From positions 1-35,047 of the forward strand of contig NZ_JAIDEN010000150.1 of NCBI RefSeq assembly GCF_029054785.1: a DNA stretch of 35,047 nucleotides. The letters are read 5' to 3'. Shown piece by piece: positions 14,701-22,742 of this stretch. This stretch comes from Duncaniella sp. Its GTDB lineage: Bacteria; Bacteroidota; Bacteroidia; Bacteroidales; Muribaculaceae. A program made the translations under genes and the position numbers. The notes under the pieces are model-generated. The model saw only the letters and a list, made by a program, of their open reading frames with translations, did not search any database and was not told the DNA's origin. The stretch's first letter is position 1; every line of letters begins with the position of its first letter.

Positions 14701-15417
14701 TTAGTCTTGCTCAGTTTTTAACGCAGTCTGGATGCTGAAGCGGTTCATCTTGAGGGTCTGGAGGTTGTCGAGCACGTCGTGAACAATGTCATAAGAGGTG
14801 TCTTTGTCAGCCTTAACGGCGATACCTTCACCTTTTTTCATTGCTTTCATGAGGTTTTCGTTACCAGAGTTGTAGATGGCACGCATCCAGATTTGGAACT
14901 CGTTGAGGTGTTCCATGTCCTTGTTGTCATTGATAGGAATTCCGACGCCTTTCTGAGTCATGTCTGTGATGAACTTGTCCTGATCAGCCTGAGACATTGA
15001 AAGGAATTGCGGGAGAACCTGGAAAGGAACACCAAACATATTGATTTTAGAGAATGCTTCGCGCTGTGCTACACTAAGCTGCACCTGATTTGCGGGGTGC
15101 TGCTTATTGTAGAGCGTTACTGCTTCATCAAGAATCGTCTTGCGGAGAGCCTCTGATCCCCATGTGTCTTTGGTTTCGGCATCAGCGTCACCGGCAATGG
15201 AGATGAAGATTTTCCCCTCAGGGCTCACGAGTATCGACGCCAGGTTGGCGGTCGGTACCTTCTGCTCTGATACAGAGGAGGGGGTCAGCACTGTGACCGG
15301 CTCCTTCTGAAGGAAGGTAGATGTCAACATGAAGAAAGTAAGCAAGAGCACAGTCACGTCACTCATCGCGGTCATGTCGATGAGGGTGCTTTTTCTCTTC
15401 ATTTTTACTTTTCCCAT
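14701..15417 (-). CDS. exbD: ExbD/TolR family protein, first copy
   Basis: This is a paralogue of the following gene, with 238 residues. The membrane segment (about 18-37, AMSDVTVLLLTFFMLTSTF) contains the conserved Asp20 that would take and release the ion. The periplasmic domain is much larger than in enterobacterial ExbD and differs in sequence from the second copy, so the two may form a heterodimer in the motor. The ATG at 15417 is preferred; Met6 (MKRKSTLIDM) is an alternative start. It lies 74 bases after exbB in the same operon. Confidence 0.9.
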   Translation of the reverse strand: MGKVKMKRKSTLIDMTAMSDVTVLLLTFFMLTSTFLQKEPVTVLTPSSVSEQKVPTANLASILVSPEGKIFISIAGDADAETKDTWGSEALRKTILDEAVTLYNKQHPANQVQLSVAQREAFSKINMFGVPFQVLPQFLSMSQADQDKFITDMTQKGVGIPINDNKDMEHLNEFQIWMRAIYNSGNENLMKAMKKGEGIAVKADKDTSYDIVHDVLDNLQTLKMNRFSIQTALKTEQD

Positions 15418-15491
15418 ATTACAATTATCTATTGTTAGAGGTTAATTTTACTTGGATTAAACCTTGGTTTGTTGATATCTGTAATGGGGAA

Positions 15492-16316
15492 TTAGTGTGT
15501 AGCTGTGAATGTCTGCACGATAGAGTAACCGATCTCGTCGATTGCGTAGGTCAGGTTGTCGATCTTGTTGGTGTAGAAGTTGTAAGAGATTACAGCGAAT
15601 GCACCGGTTGCGATACCGAAGGCGGTGTTGATAAGTGCCTCAGAGATACCGGTTGAAAGTTCGGTTGAGTCAGGAGCACCAGATGCGGCAAGAGCCTGGA
15701 ATGATTTGATCATACCCATCACAGTACCGAGAAGACCGACGAGAGTACCGAGAGTTGTGAGAGTAGCGACGATCGGGAGGTTCTGCTGGAGAGCGGGCAT
15801 TTCGAGAGCGGTTGCTTCTTCAACAGTCTTCTGAAGGTTGGCGATCTTCTGTTCTTTGGTGAGGATGGTGTTCTTGTCCATTTCTTCGTAGCTTACGAGA
15901 GCAGCGGCAACAACAGCGGCAACAGAACCCTTCTGGTTCTTGCAGAGGTTCTTGGCACCCTGGATGTCATTTGCAGCGAGGCACTTCTTCACGCCGGCAA
16001 CGAACTTCTGGATAGAACCTTTGCCCTTTGCAGAAGAGATGGCGATCCAACGTTCAACAGAGAGAACGATAACGGTGAGGAAGAGGGTCTGAAGAATAGG
16101 TACGATGAAACCGCCCTTATAGATTGTGCCCCAGAGGTCGATGGGGTGGCCTTCTTCAAAGTGTGATTCGTGACCGAACCAGAATATGAAAAGACATACT
16201 GCTACAACGAAGCAGGCGAGAATAACCAAAAAGGCATTCTTGATTCCGGCTACATTGCTGCCGGAGTTGTTCTTGGCATTAGCCTTTGCGGGCTGGGTGG
16301 GCTTTTGAGCTTCCAT
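15492..16316 (-). CDS. exbB: ExbB/TolQ/MotA family ion channel protein
   Basis: ExbB forms the pentameric inner-membrane ring of the TonB motor. The 274-residue protein shows four hydrophobic segments (about 27-47, 68-88, 180-203 and 227-248), one more than E. coli ExbB; the extra one is N-terminal, after a Lys/Asn/Ala-rich head. The signature region LPIVATLTTLGTLVGLLGTV and the following ISEALINTAFGIATG are the conserved pore helices. It is the first gene of exbB-exbD-exbD-tonB and has a near-ideal promoter about 145 bases upstream. It is divergent from nqrA. A TolQ-type role is less likely because a TonB gene closes the operon. Confidence 0.93.
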   Translation of the reverse strand: MEAQKPTQPAKANAKNNSGSNVAGIKNAFLVILACFVVAVCLFIFWFGHESHFEEGHPIDLWGTIYKGGFIVPILQTLFLTVIVLSVERWIAISSAKGKGSIQKFVAGVKKCLAANDIQGAKNLCKNQKGSVAAVVAAALVSYEEMDKNTILTKEQKIANLQKTVEEATALEMPALQQNLPIVATLTTLGTLVGLLGTVMGMIKSFQALAASGAPDSTELSTGISEALINTAFGIATGAFAVISYNFYTNKIDNLTYAIDEIGYSIVQTFTATH

Positions 16317-16460
16317 AATTTGTAATTACTAATTTAAGTTTATTGGTTTATTGGTTATTAGTTTTGATGATTGTTATCAGAAAAAGTAGAGGCTATATCG
16401 GACCGTTGATTATGGTTTCGAATTTAAGGCTCTTTTATGGGTGTTTTGTAAACGATATTG

Positions 16461-16492
16461 CAAAATTATAAGGAAAAATCGGTGTTTGCAAA
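16461..16492 (-). promoter_or_regulatory. Bacteroidota-type promoter for exbB-exbD-exbD-tonB
   Basis: On the minus strand TTTG (16489-16492), 20 bases and TAATTTTG (16461-16468) match every defined consensus position. The expected start is near 16455, with a leader of about 140 bases. The -33 box is part of the palindrome GTTTGCAAAC. Confidence 0.65.
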
Positions 16493-16619
16493 CGTTTTGG
16501 ATCTTTTTTTCAGAGTTCCTGATCTAAAAAGAAGCGGAAAGCTGACTCTGAATTTGAATTTTTAATTATTTGAGCATATTTCACTTAAAGCTTATTAATA
16601 AATATTCAAATTTATTCAT

Positions 16620-16627
16620 TATCTTTG
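16620..16627 (+). promoter_or_regulatory. -7 box for the nqr operon
   Basis: TATCTTTG matches TAnnTTTG and lies 41 bases before the nqrA start, in AT-rich DNA. No good -33 TTTG stands 19-21 bases upstream (only TTA-type sequence), so this promoter may depend on an activator or on the AT-rich upstream DNA. Confidence 0.5.
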
Positions 16628-16668
16628 CGCCTTACAATTTCTAATACGGTAAATTTTAATTTCTAAGG

Positions 16669-18012
16669 ATGAGAAGGACTGTCAGCCTAACTAAAGGCTT
16701 AAACCTCAATCTTGAAGGTGGCCTGACCTCTAAAGAGTCCGTCGGAGTGGCCCGTGTGGCCCGTGTGGCCGTTGTGCCTGACGATTTTCCCGGATTCGTG
16801 CCTAAACTTGATGTCAAGGAAGGTGACAAGATCAGGATCGGTTCACCTCTGCTTCATGACAAAAATGATCCCGGTGTCAGACTCGTGGCGCCCGCTGCCG
16901 GAACGGTCGAGGCGGTTGTGCGTGGTGCGCGCCGAAAGATCGAACGTGTGGTCATTGCCGTTGATGCCGCTGACTGTTCGGTGGAGACCTGCAAACCTTT
17001 TGCAGGTGCTGATGCCGAGACTGTCAGGCAGGCTCTGACAGGAAGCGGTCTATGGACTATGATGCGTCAACGCCCGTTTGACATAGTTCCAAACCCGGCT
17101 GTGAGGCCACGTGCAGTCATGGTGACTGCGATGGATACCGCGCCTCTGGCTTTGCCGCTTGAAGAGTGTGTGCGTGACAAGAGCGCTGAAATCAGTGCAG
17201 GCATAGAGATTCTGCGGACGCTTTGCGACGGGCCTATATATATAGGTGTTGAAAAGGGTTCCGGTTTGCCTGATTTCTCAGGTGTGGAGATGATCGAGTT
17301 CCCGCGTCTGCATCCGGCCGGCAATCCCGGTGTCCAGCTTGCCAACATAGAGTCTGTCAATAAAGGTGAGGTTGTCTGGACTCTTGACATTGTCACTCTT
17401 GCCCGCATCGGAGGTCTTGCTCTGACGGGTGTGCCTGACTGGACGGTCAAAGTTGCTGTTACAGGCAGTGAGATTGAACATCCGCAGGTGGTGACAGCTG
17501 TCGCCGGTGCGGAGATGAGTTCTCTGATCGGCGGAAATGTCAGGGCCGACGGACGCAATCACCGTGTGATTTCCGGAAATGTGCTGACAGGAGTGCCGGT
17601 CGGGGAGGATGGTTTCCTTCGCTATCCCTACCGTCAGGTGACGGTCATCCCTGAAGGTGATGATGCTGACGAATTCATGGGCTGGGCGTCGATGAGTCCG
17701 TCGAAAATGAGTGTCAGTCCCTCTTTTATCGGACGTTTCCTCGGCCGCAGATTCGCGCCGGATGCCCGTCTGAACGGAGGCCGCCGTGCCATGATCATGT
17801 CCGGGGAGTATGACAAGGTGTTCCCGATGGATATCCTGCCTGAATATCTGGTCAAGGCCATTCTTGCAAAAGATATCGACCGCATGGAGGCTCTCGGCAT
17901 CTACGAGGTGGCTCCTGAGGATTTTGCCCTGGCTGAGTATGTCGATCCTTCGAAGCTCGAACTTCAGAAAATTGTCCGCAACGGACTTGATTATCTTCGC
18001 AACGAAGTCTGA
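16669..18012 (+). CDS. nqrA: Na+-translocating NADH:quinone reductase subunit A
   Basis: NqrA is the large peripheral cytosolic subunit of Na+-NQR, the pump that moves Na+ out while passing electrons from NADH to quinone. It is implicated in quinone binding. The 447-residue protein has the family start (TVSLTKGLNLNLEGG), the barrel-sandwich segment (LDVKEGDKIRIGSPL, then VRLVAPAAGTVEAVVRGARR) and the typical C-terminus (YDKVFPMDILPEYLVKAILA). It opens the six-gene operon nqrABCDEF, with 29 bases before nqrB. A 9-base in-frame repeat (GTGGCCCGT, 16747-16773) encodes VARVARVAV. The order and content separate this from the related Rnf complex, which has RnfC and RnfB instead. Confidence 0.96.
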   Translation: MRRTVSLTKGLNLNLEGGLTSKESVGVARVARVAVVPDDFPGFVPKLDVKEGDKIRIGSPLLHDKNDPGVRLVAPAAGTVEAVVRGARRKIERVVIAVDAADCSVETCKPFAGADAETVRQALTGSGLWTMMRQRPFDIVPNPAVRPRAVMVTAMDTAPLALPLEECVRDKSAEISAGIEILRTLCDGPIYIGVEKGSGLPDFSGVEMIEFPRLHPAGNPGVQLANIESVNKGEVVWTLDIVTLARIGGLALTGVPDWTVKVAVTGSEIEHPQVVTAVAGAEMSSLIGGNVRADGRNHRVISGNVLTGVPVGEDGFLRYPYRQVTVIPEGDDADEFMGWASMSPSKMSVSPSFIGRFLGRRFAPDARLNGGRRAMIMSGEYDKVFPMDILPEYLVKAILAKDIDRMEALGIYEVAPEDFALAEYVDPSKLELQKIVRNGLDYLRNEV

Positions 18013-18041
18013 CGATTGTTTTTAGATTCAACATTTCAATA

Positions 18042-19250
18042 ATGAAAGCACTAAGAAATTATCTTAACAGGATCAAACCCAATTTCGAGCCTGAGGGAAA
18101 GCTGCATGCTTTCCGCAGTGTGTTCGACGGGTTTGAGACTTTTCTGTACACCCCTAACACTACATCGACATCCGGAGTCAATGTCCATGACAGTCTCGAC
18201 TCCAAGCGAGTGATGATCATCGTGGTGCTCGCACTGATGCCCTGTCTGCTTTTCGGCATGTACAATACCGGCTATCAGAACTGGCTTGCCGCCGGTGCCG
18301 GCTCATTCCCATTCTGGGAGATAATGGCCTATGGTTTCCTTGCCGTGCTGCCACGCATTGTTGTGGCCTATGTGGTCGGTCTCGGAATTGAATTCGTGGT
18401 GGCCCAGTGGCGCCGGGAGGAGATTCAGGAGGGATTCCTTGTGACCGGTATCCTGATTCCGCTGATCTGTCCGGTCGAGACTCCGCTTTGGATGCTTGCC
18501 GTGGCAACTGCATTTTCTGTCATTTTTGTGAAAGAAGTGTTCGGTGGAACAGGCTACAATATATTTAATGTGGCGCTCGTCACCCGTGCAGTCCTTTTCT
18601 TCGGCTATCCGGCCCAGATGAGCGGCGACAAGGTGTTCGTGTCGACACGTTCGATCTTTGGTCTTGGTTATGATCTGCCTGACGCATTCTCCGGCGCAAC
18701 CCCATTGGGGCAGATCGCCTCTTTCAATGGCGGAGAGCTGGAGCTGCTGAATCTTCAGGGCAATGTCATCAGCACCTGGGATGCCTTCCTCGGACTGATC
18801 CCCGGTTCATTCGGCGAGACCTCGACTCTGGCGATTCTCATCGGGGCTGCAATTCTGTTGCTCACCGGAATCGCTTCATGGCGTATAATGCTGAGCGTAG
18901 TGGCTGGCGGCCTGCTGATGGGCTGGATTGCCAACGTATTCGCCACTCCGACATATCCCGCATCGTTCCTTTCACCTGCCGACCAGCTGCTTTTCGGCGG
19001 ATTTGCCTTTGCCGCCGTGTTCATGGCCACTGATCCTGTGACAGCCGCCCGCACCAACGCCGGGAAATATTTCTACGGACTGCTGGTCGGTGTGATGGCG
19101 ATAATCATCCGTACCTACAACAATGGCTATCCTGAAGGAGCGATGCTTGCGGTCCTTCTGGCCAATGCGATGGCTCCGCTGATTGACCACTGTGTGGTTC
19201 AGCTCAATGTGAACCGCCGCATGCGTCGTCTGCGCAGAAGTGCGGAATGA
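18042..19250 (+). CDS. nqrB: Na+-translocating NADH:quinone reductase subunit B
   Basis: NqrB is the main membrane subunit, carrying a covalently attached FMN and most likely the Na+ path. The 402-residue protein has about ten hydrophobic segments. The flavinylation motif SGAT is at 217-220, with Thr220 as the expected attachment residue by analogy with Vibrio NqrB. The conserved segments GYNIFNVALVTRA and YPASFLSPADQLLFGG are present. FMN attachment needs an ApbE flavin transferase, which is not encoded in this window. Gaps of 29 and 47 bases to its neighbours fit one transcript. Confidence 0.96.
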   Translation: MKALRNYLNRIKPNFEPEGKLHAFRSVFDGFETFLYTPNTTSTSGVNVHDSLDSKRVMIIVVLALMPCLLFGMYNTGYQNWLAAGAGSFPFWEIMAYGFLAVLPRIVVAYVVGLGIEFVVAQWRREEIQEGFLVTGILIPLICPVETPLWMLAVATAFSVIFVKEVFGGTGYNIFNVALVTRAVLFFGYPAQMSGDKVFVSTRSIFGLGYDLPDAFSGATPLGQIASFNGGELELLNLQGNVISTWDAFLGLIPGSFGETSTLAILIGAAILLLTGIASWRIMLSVVAGGLLMGWIANVFATPTYPASFLSPADQLLFGGFAFAAVFMATDPVTAARTNAGKYFYGLLVGVMAIIIRTYNNGYPEGAMLAVLLANAMAPLIDHCVVQLNVNRRMRRLRRSAE

Positions 19251-19297
19251 GTCTCTGAAATTTTGCATTTACGTTCACTTCATCTTTTATAACAGCA

Positions 19298-20014
19298 ATG
19301 AACAAGCAAAGCAACACATACACCTTAATATATATAATAGTCCTTGTCGTTGTGGTCGGGACTGCACTGGCTGCGACCTCGCTTGCCTTGCGCCCGCGTC
19401 AGCAGGAGAACATCAATGCCGACAAGATGTCACAGATTCTTGCCGCCGCAATGATCTCGCCTGAAAAGGACCGCATTGTAGCGGACTTTGACAAATATAT
19501 CACATCTCAGTTTGTGGTCAACGAGCGTGGAGAGGTTCTTGACAATGTAAAGGCTTTCGATGTCGATGTCGCCTCCCAGATCAAGCTCGCACCGGACCGC
19601 AGAGAACTTCCTGTCTACGTGTGCACAACGTCTGACGGCTCACAGAAATACATTCTTCCGGTCTATGGCGCAGGCCTCTGGGGCCCGATATGGGGCTATG
19701 TAGCCTTTGATGCCGACGGGTCTACGATCTATGGAGCCTACTTCGCCCATCAGGGTGAGACTCCCGGTCTGGGCGCTGAAATCGAGAAACCGGCTTTCAG
19801 CAGTCAGTTTGCAGGCAAACAGGTGTTCAAGGACGGTCGTTTCCGCCCGATCGCTGTGGTCAAAGCCGGCCAGGCTCCTTTGGACGGCGAAGATTACGTC
19901 GACGGAATTTCCGGCGGTACCATAACTTCGAAAGGCGTCGGCGCCATGCTTGACAACTGCCTGACTCCCTATAAGAAATTTCTTCAGAACCTTTCGCAGC
20001 ACGACGCTGAATGA
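19298..20014 (+). CDS. nqrC: Na+-translocating NADH:quinone reductase subunit C
   Basis: NqrC has one N-terminal membrane helix (about 10-30) and a periplasmic FMN_bind domain that carries a covalent FMN. The attachment motif here reads SGGT at 205-208 in GISGGTITS, with Thr208 expected to hold the flavin. The family form is S-G-A-T, so Gly replaces the third residue. ETPGLGAEI (154-162) is the other conserved FMN-domain motif. The length of 238 is slightly short compared with about 255 in Vibrio. It is the third gene of the operon. Confidence 0.95.
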   Translation: MNKQSNTYTLIYIIVLVVVVGTALAATSLALRPRQQENINADKMSQILAAAMISPEKDRIVADFDKYITSQFVVNERGEVLDNVKAFDVDVASQIKLAPDRRELPVYVCTTSDGSQKYILPVYGAGLWGPIWGYVAFDADGSTIYGAYFAHQGETPGLGAEIEKPAFSSQFAGKQVFKDGRFRPIAVVKAGQAPLDGEDYVDGISGGTITSKGVGAMLDNCLTPYKKFLQNLSQHDAE

Positions 20015-20047
20015 CGCCGGTCTCTGCGATGAATAATATTTTATATC

Positions 20048-20674
20048 ATGGCTGACAAAATCAACACAAAAGAGGTGCTCTTCAACCCTCTTTCCAAGAA
20101 TAATCCGGTCGTGGTGCAGATCCTCGGTATCTGCTCTGTACTTGCGGTCACCGCGAAACTTGAACCTTCGATCGTCATGGGAATTTCTGTGATTGCAGTT
20201 CTGGCTTTCGCCAATGTGATCATCTCGCTTCTCCGCAACACGATTCCGACAAACATCCGCATCATCGTGCAGCTCGTAGTGGTTGCCGGTCTGGTTGTCA
20301 TAGTCGATCAGGTGCTGAAAGCCTATGCCTACGATGCGTCGAAGCAGCTTTCGGTCTTCATCGGACTGATCATAACCAACTGTATCCTCATGGGACGCCT
20401 TGAGGCATTCGCGATGGCCAACAAACCGTGGCCCTCGTTTCTCGACGGTGTCGGCAACGGCATCGGCTATGCGATCATCCTTGTGATAGTCGGTTTCTTC
20501 CGCGAACTGTTCGGCAGCGGCACTCTGCTGGGTTTCCAGGTTATCCCGCAGAGCTTTTATGAAGCCGGTTATGTCAACAACGGCCTCATGATCCTGCCAC
20601 CGATGGCCCTCATCATTGTCGCTTGTATCATCTGGGTACAGCGCTCGTTCAACAAGGATCTTCAGGAAGACTGA
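20048..20674 (+). CDS. nqrD: Na+-translocating NADH:quinone reductase subunit D
   Basis: This is a 208-residue integral membrane subunit with about six helices. Cys29 (in ILGICSVLAV) and Cys112 (in ITNCILMGRLEAF) match the pair that, with two cysteines from NqrE, holds the intramembrane [2Fe-2S] cluster of the complex. It is homologous to RnfE. It is part of the nqr operon, followed by nqrE after 57 bases. Confidence 0.95.
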   Translation: MADKINTKEVLFNPLSKNNPVVVQILGICSVLAVTAKLEPSIVMGISVIAVLAFANVIISLLRNTIPTNIRIIVQLVVVAGLVVIVDQVLKAYAYDASKQLSVFIGLIITNCILMGRLEAFAMANKPWPSFLDGVGNGIGYAIILVIVGFFRELFGSGTLLGFQVIPQSFYEAGYVNNGLMILPPMALIIVACIIWVQRSFNKDLQED

Positions 20675-20731
20675 TCGTTGCCGCGTGTTTCCCAAAATTA
20701 GTTTTTAACAGCTTCTTAAATTCTATCAGAG

Positions 20732-21349
20732 TTGGAAAATTTAAATCTCTTCATACGGTCGATCTTCATTGACAATATGATCTTCGCCTACTTCCTCGGC
20801 ATGTGTTCGTTCATCGCCGTGTCGAAGAATGTCAAGACCGCTTTCGGCCTTGGTGTGGCAGTGACTTTCATGCTTGTGGTCACTTTGCCGGTCAACTACC
20901 TTTTGCAGACCTACGTGCTCAGTGCCGGCGCTCTCAAATGGCTTGGTCCTGAGTATGCCGATGTGGATCTCAGCTTCCTTTCGCTCATCATGTTCATCGC
21001 CGTCATTGCCTCGATGACCCAGCTTGTCGAGATGACGGTCGAGAAGTACAGCCCTGCGCTTTATTCCTCGCTTGGCATTTTCCTTCCGCTCATAGCTGTC
21101 AACTGTGCGATTCTCGGCGGCTCGCTGTTCATGCAGCAGCGCGATTTTCCTTCGGTCTGGACCGCTGTCTGTGCCGGCGGAGGCTGGGGCCTTGGTTGGC
21201 TGCTGGCCATCACGGCTATCGCCGCCATCCGTGAGCGGCTTGCTACCTACTCAAACATTCCGAAACCGCTGCGTGGGGTTGGCATAACATTCATCCTCAC
21301 GGCTCTCATGGGCATCGCTTTCATGAGCTTCCTCGGAATCAAGATCTGA
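20732..21349 (+). CDS. nqrE: Na+-translocating NADH:quinone reductase subunit E (TTG start)
   Basis: This is a 205-residue integral membrane subunit, paired with NqrD in an inverted-topology arrangement. Cys25 (FLGMCSFIAVSKN) and Cys125 (VNCAILGG) complete the ligands for the intramembrane [2Fe-2S] cluster. The start codon is TTG at 20732-20734. It gives MENLNLFIRSIFIDNMIFAY, the expected family N-terminus, whereas the first ATG in frame (Met16) would cut off the start of the first helix. The TTG start may lower translation relative to nqrD and nqrF, although the subunits are needed in equal amounts. Confidence 0.94.
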   Translation: MENLNLFIRSIFIDNMIFAYFLGMCSFIAVSKNVKTAFGLGVAVTFMLVVTLPVNYLLQTYVLSAGALKWLGPEYADVDLSFLSLIMFIAVIASMTQLVEMTVEKYSPALYSSLGIFLPLIAVNCAILGGSLFMQQRDFPSVWTAVCAGGGWGLGWLLAITAIAAIRERLATYSNIPKPLRGVGITFILTALMGIAFMSFLGIKI

Positions 21350-21379
21350 TTTATTTAATACTATTACTGAACTAAAGAT

Positions 21380-22645
21380 ATGTTGACAATACTCTCAGGT
21401 GTTTGCATCTTTTTGATCATCACTCTGTTTCTGGTGATGATCCTGCTGCTCGCCAAGAAATATCTTGTCCATTCGGGCAAAGTCAAGATTACGATTAACA
21501 ACGACACTGTTGTCGAGGCCGATTCAGGAAAGGCGCTTCTCTCAACTCTTGCTGACGAGAATATTTTCCTGCCATCAGCCTGTGGCGGCAAGGGCAGTTG
21601 CGGACAGTGCAAATGTCAGGTCTTCAGTGGCGGCGGTGACATTCTGCCGACTGAAAAGGTCCACTTCTCGCGTAAGCAGCAGCAGGACCACTGGCGCCTC
21701 GGCTGCCAGGTGAAGGTCAAGGAAGATTGCTCGATCGGAATTCCGGCTTCGGCGCTTGACGTCAAAGAGTGGGAATGTGAGGTTATCTCCAACCGCAATG
21801 TGGCCACATTCATCAAAGAGTTTATCGTGGCTCTGCCGGAGGGCGCCCACATGGATTTCATCCCCGGTTCGTATGCCCAGATCAAGATTCCGACCTTTGA
21901 TATGGACTATGACAAAGACATCGACAAGGAGTCGATCGGCGCGGAATACCTGCCTGCATGGGAAAAGTTCGGCCTTTTCGGCCTGAAGTGCCGCAACACG
22001 GAGACAACTGTCCGTGCCTACTCGATGGCCAACTATCCTGAAGAGGGTGACCGTATCATGCTGACCGTTCGTATTGCCACTCCTCCCTTCAAACCGAAAC
22101 CTCAGGTAGGTTTTCAGGATGTGATGCCGGGTATCGCCTCAAGTTATATTTTCACCCTCAAGCCCGGCGATAAAGTCAGGATGAGCGGTCCTTATGGCGA
22201 CTTCCACCCGATTGTCGATTCGAAAGCCGAGATGATGTGGATCGGAGGCGGTGCCGGAATGGCTCCTCTTCGCGCTCAGATCATGTGGCTCACAAAGACT
22301 CTTCAGACCCGCGACCGTGTGATGAACTACTTCTACGGTGCCCGTGCGCTCAATGAGGTGTTCTATCTCGATGACTTCATGCAGCTCGAAAAGGATTTCC
22401 CCAACTTCAAGTTCCATCTCGCGCTTGACAGGCCGGATCCGGCTGCCGATGCCGCAGGTGTGAAATACACCGCCGGTTTTGTTCATCAGGTGATCTACGA
22501 GACTTACCTGAAGAATCATCCCGATCCGGAGGATATCGAATACTATATGTGTGGTCCCGGCCCGATGAGCGCTGCGGTCAACAAGATGCTCGATGATCTC
22601 GGTGTGGATCCTGAATCGGTCCACTACGATAATTTCGGAGGCTGA
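21380..22645 (+). CDS. nqrF: Na+-translocating NADH:quinone reductase subunit F
   Basis: NqrF is the NADH-oxidising entry subunit. The 421-residue protein has one N-terminal membrane helix (about 5-27). A ferredoxin-type [2Fe-2S] domain follows, with Cys68, Cys74, Cys77 and Cys109. The FAD domain has RAYSMANYP (212-220), and the NADH domain has GGGAGMAPLR and a C-terminal CGPGPMS. All redox ligands are intact. It is the last gene of the operon and is followed by a terminator 21 bases downstream. Confidence 0.96.
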   Translation: MLTILSGVCIFLIITLFLVMILLLAKKYLVHSGKVKITINNDTVVEADSGKALLSTLADENIFLPSACGGKGSCGQCKCQVFSGGGDILPTEKVHFSRKQQQDHWRLGCQVKVKEDCSIGIPASALDVKEWECEVISNRNVATFIKEFIVALPEGAHMDFIPGSYAQIKIPTFDMDYDKDIDKESIGAEYLPAWEKFGLFGLKCRNTETTVRAYSMANYPEEGDRIMLTVRIATPPFKPKPQVGFQDVMPGIASSYIFTLKPGDKVRMSGPYGDFHPIVDSKAEMMWIGGGAGMAPLRAQIMWLTKTLQTRDRVMNYFYGARALNEVFYLDDFMQLEKDFPNFKFHLALDRPDPAADAAGVKYTAGFVHQVIYETYLKNHPDPEDIEYYMCGPGPMSAAVNKMLDDLGVDPESVHYDNFGG

Positions 22646-22665
22646 TCCCTCTTTCGAATAACGAT

Positions 22666-22708
22666 AAAAGCGTTACCGGATGGCTTGATTGAGTCCGGTA
22701 ACGCTTTT
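22666..22708. terminator. Bidirectional terminator after nqrF
   Basis: AAAAGCGTTACCGGA (22666-22680) and TCCGGTAACGCTTTT (22694-22708) form a perfect 15-bp stem with a 13-base loop. Terminal A4 and T4 let it serve both nqrF (+) and the convergent lipoprotein gene (-). Confidence 0.85.
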
Positions 22709-22742
22709 GTCTTATGATACTATTGTGTCAGGTTGCGGTTGG

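Larger units (their letters stand above)
16317..16668. other. Divergent control region between exbB and nqrA
   Basis: This 352-base AT-rich gap has no gene. It holds the leftward exbB promoter (16461-16492) and a rightward -7 box for nqrA (16620-16627). A 10-bp palindrome GTTTGCAAAC (16484-16493) covers the exbB -33 box and would be a plausible operator. A run of TTATTGGTTTATTGGTTATT lies next to the exbB start. Confidence 0.6.

Noticed and set aside
19640..20695. 351-codon minus-strand frame
   Set aside because: It is antisense to nqrC and nqrD, whose motifs and spacing are intact.
16669..22645. Rnf complex instead of NQR
   Set aside because: NqrA, an NqrF with reductase domains, and the NqrB/NqrC SGAT-type motifs are present; RnfB and RnfC are absent.
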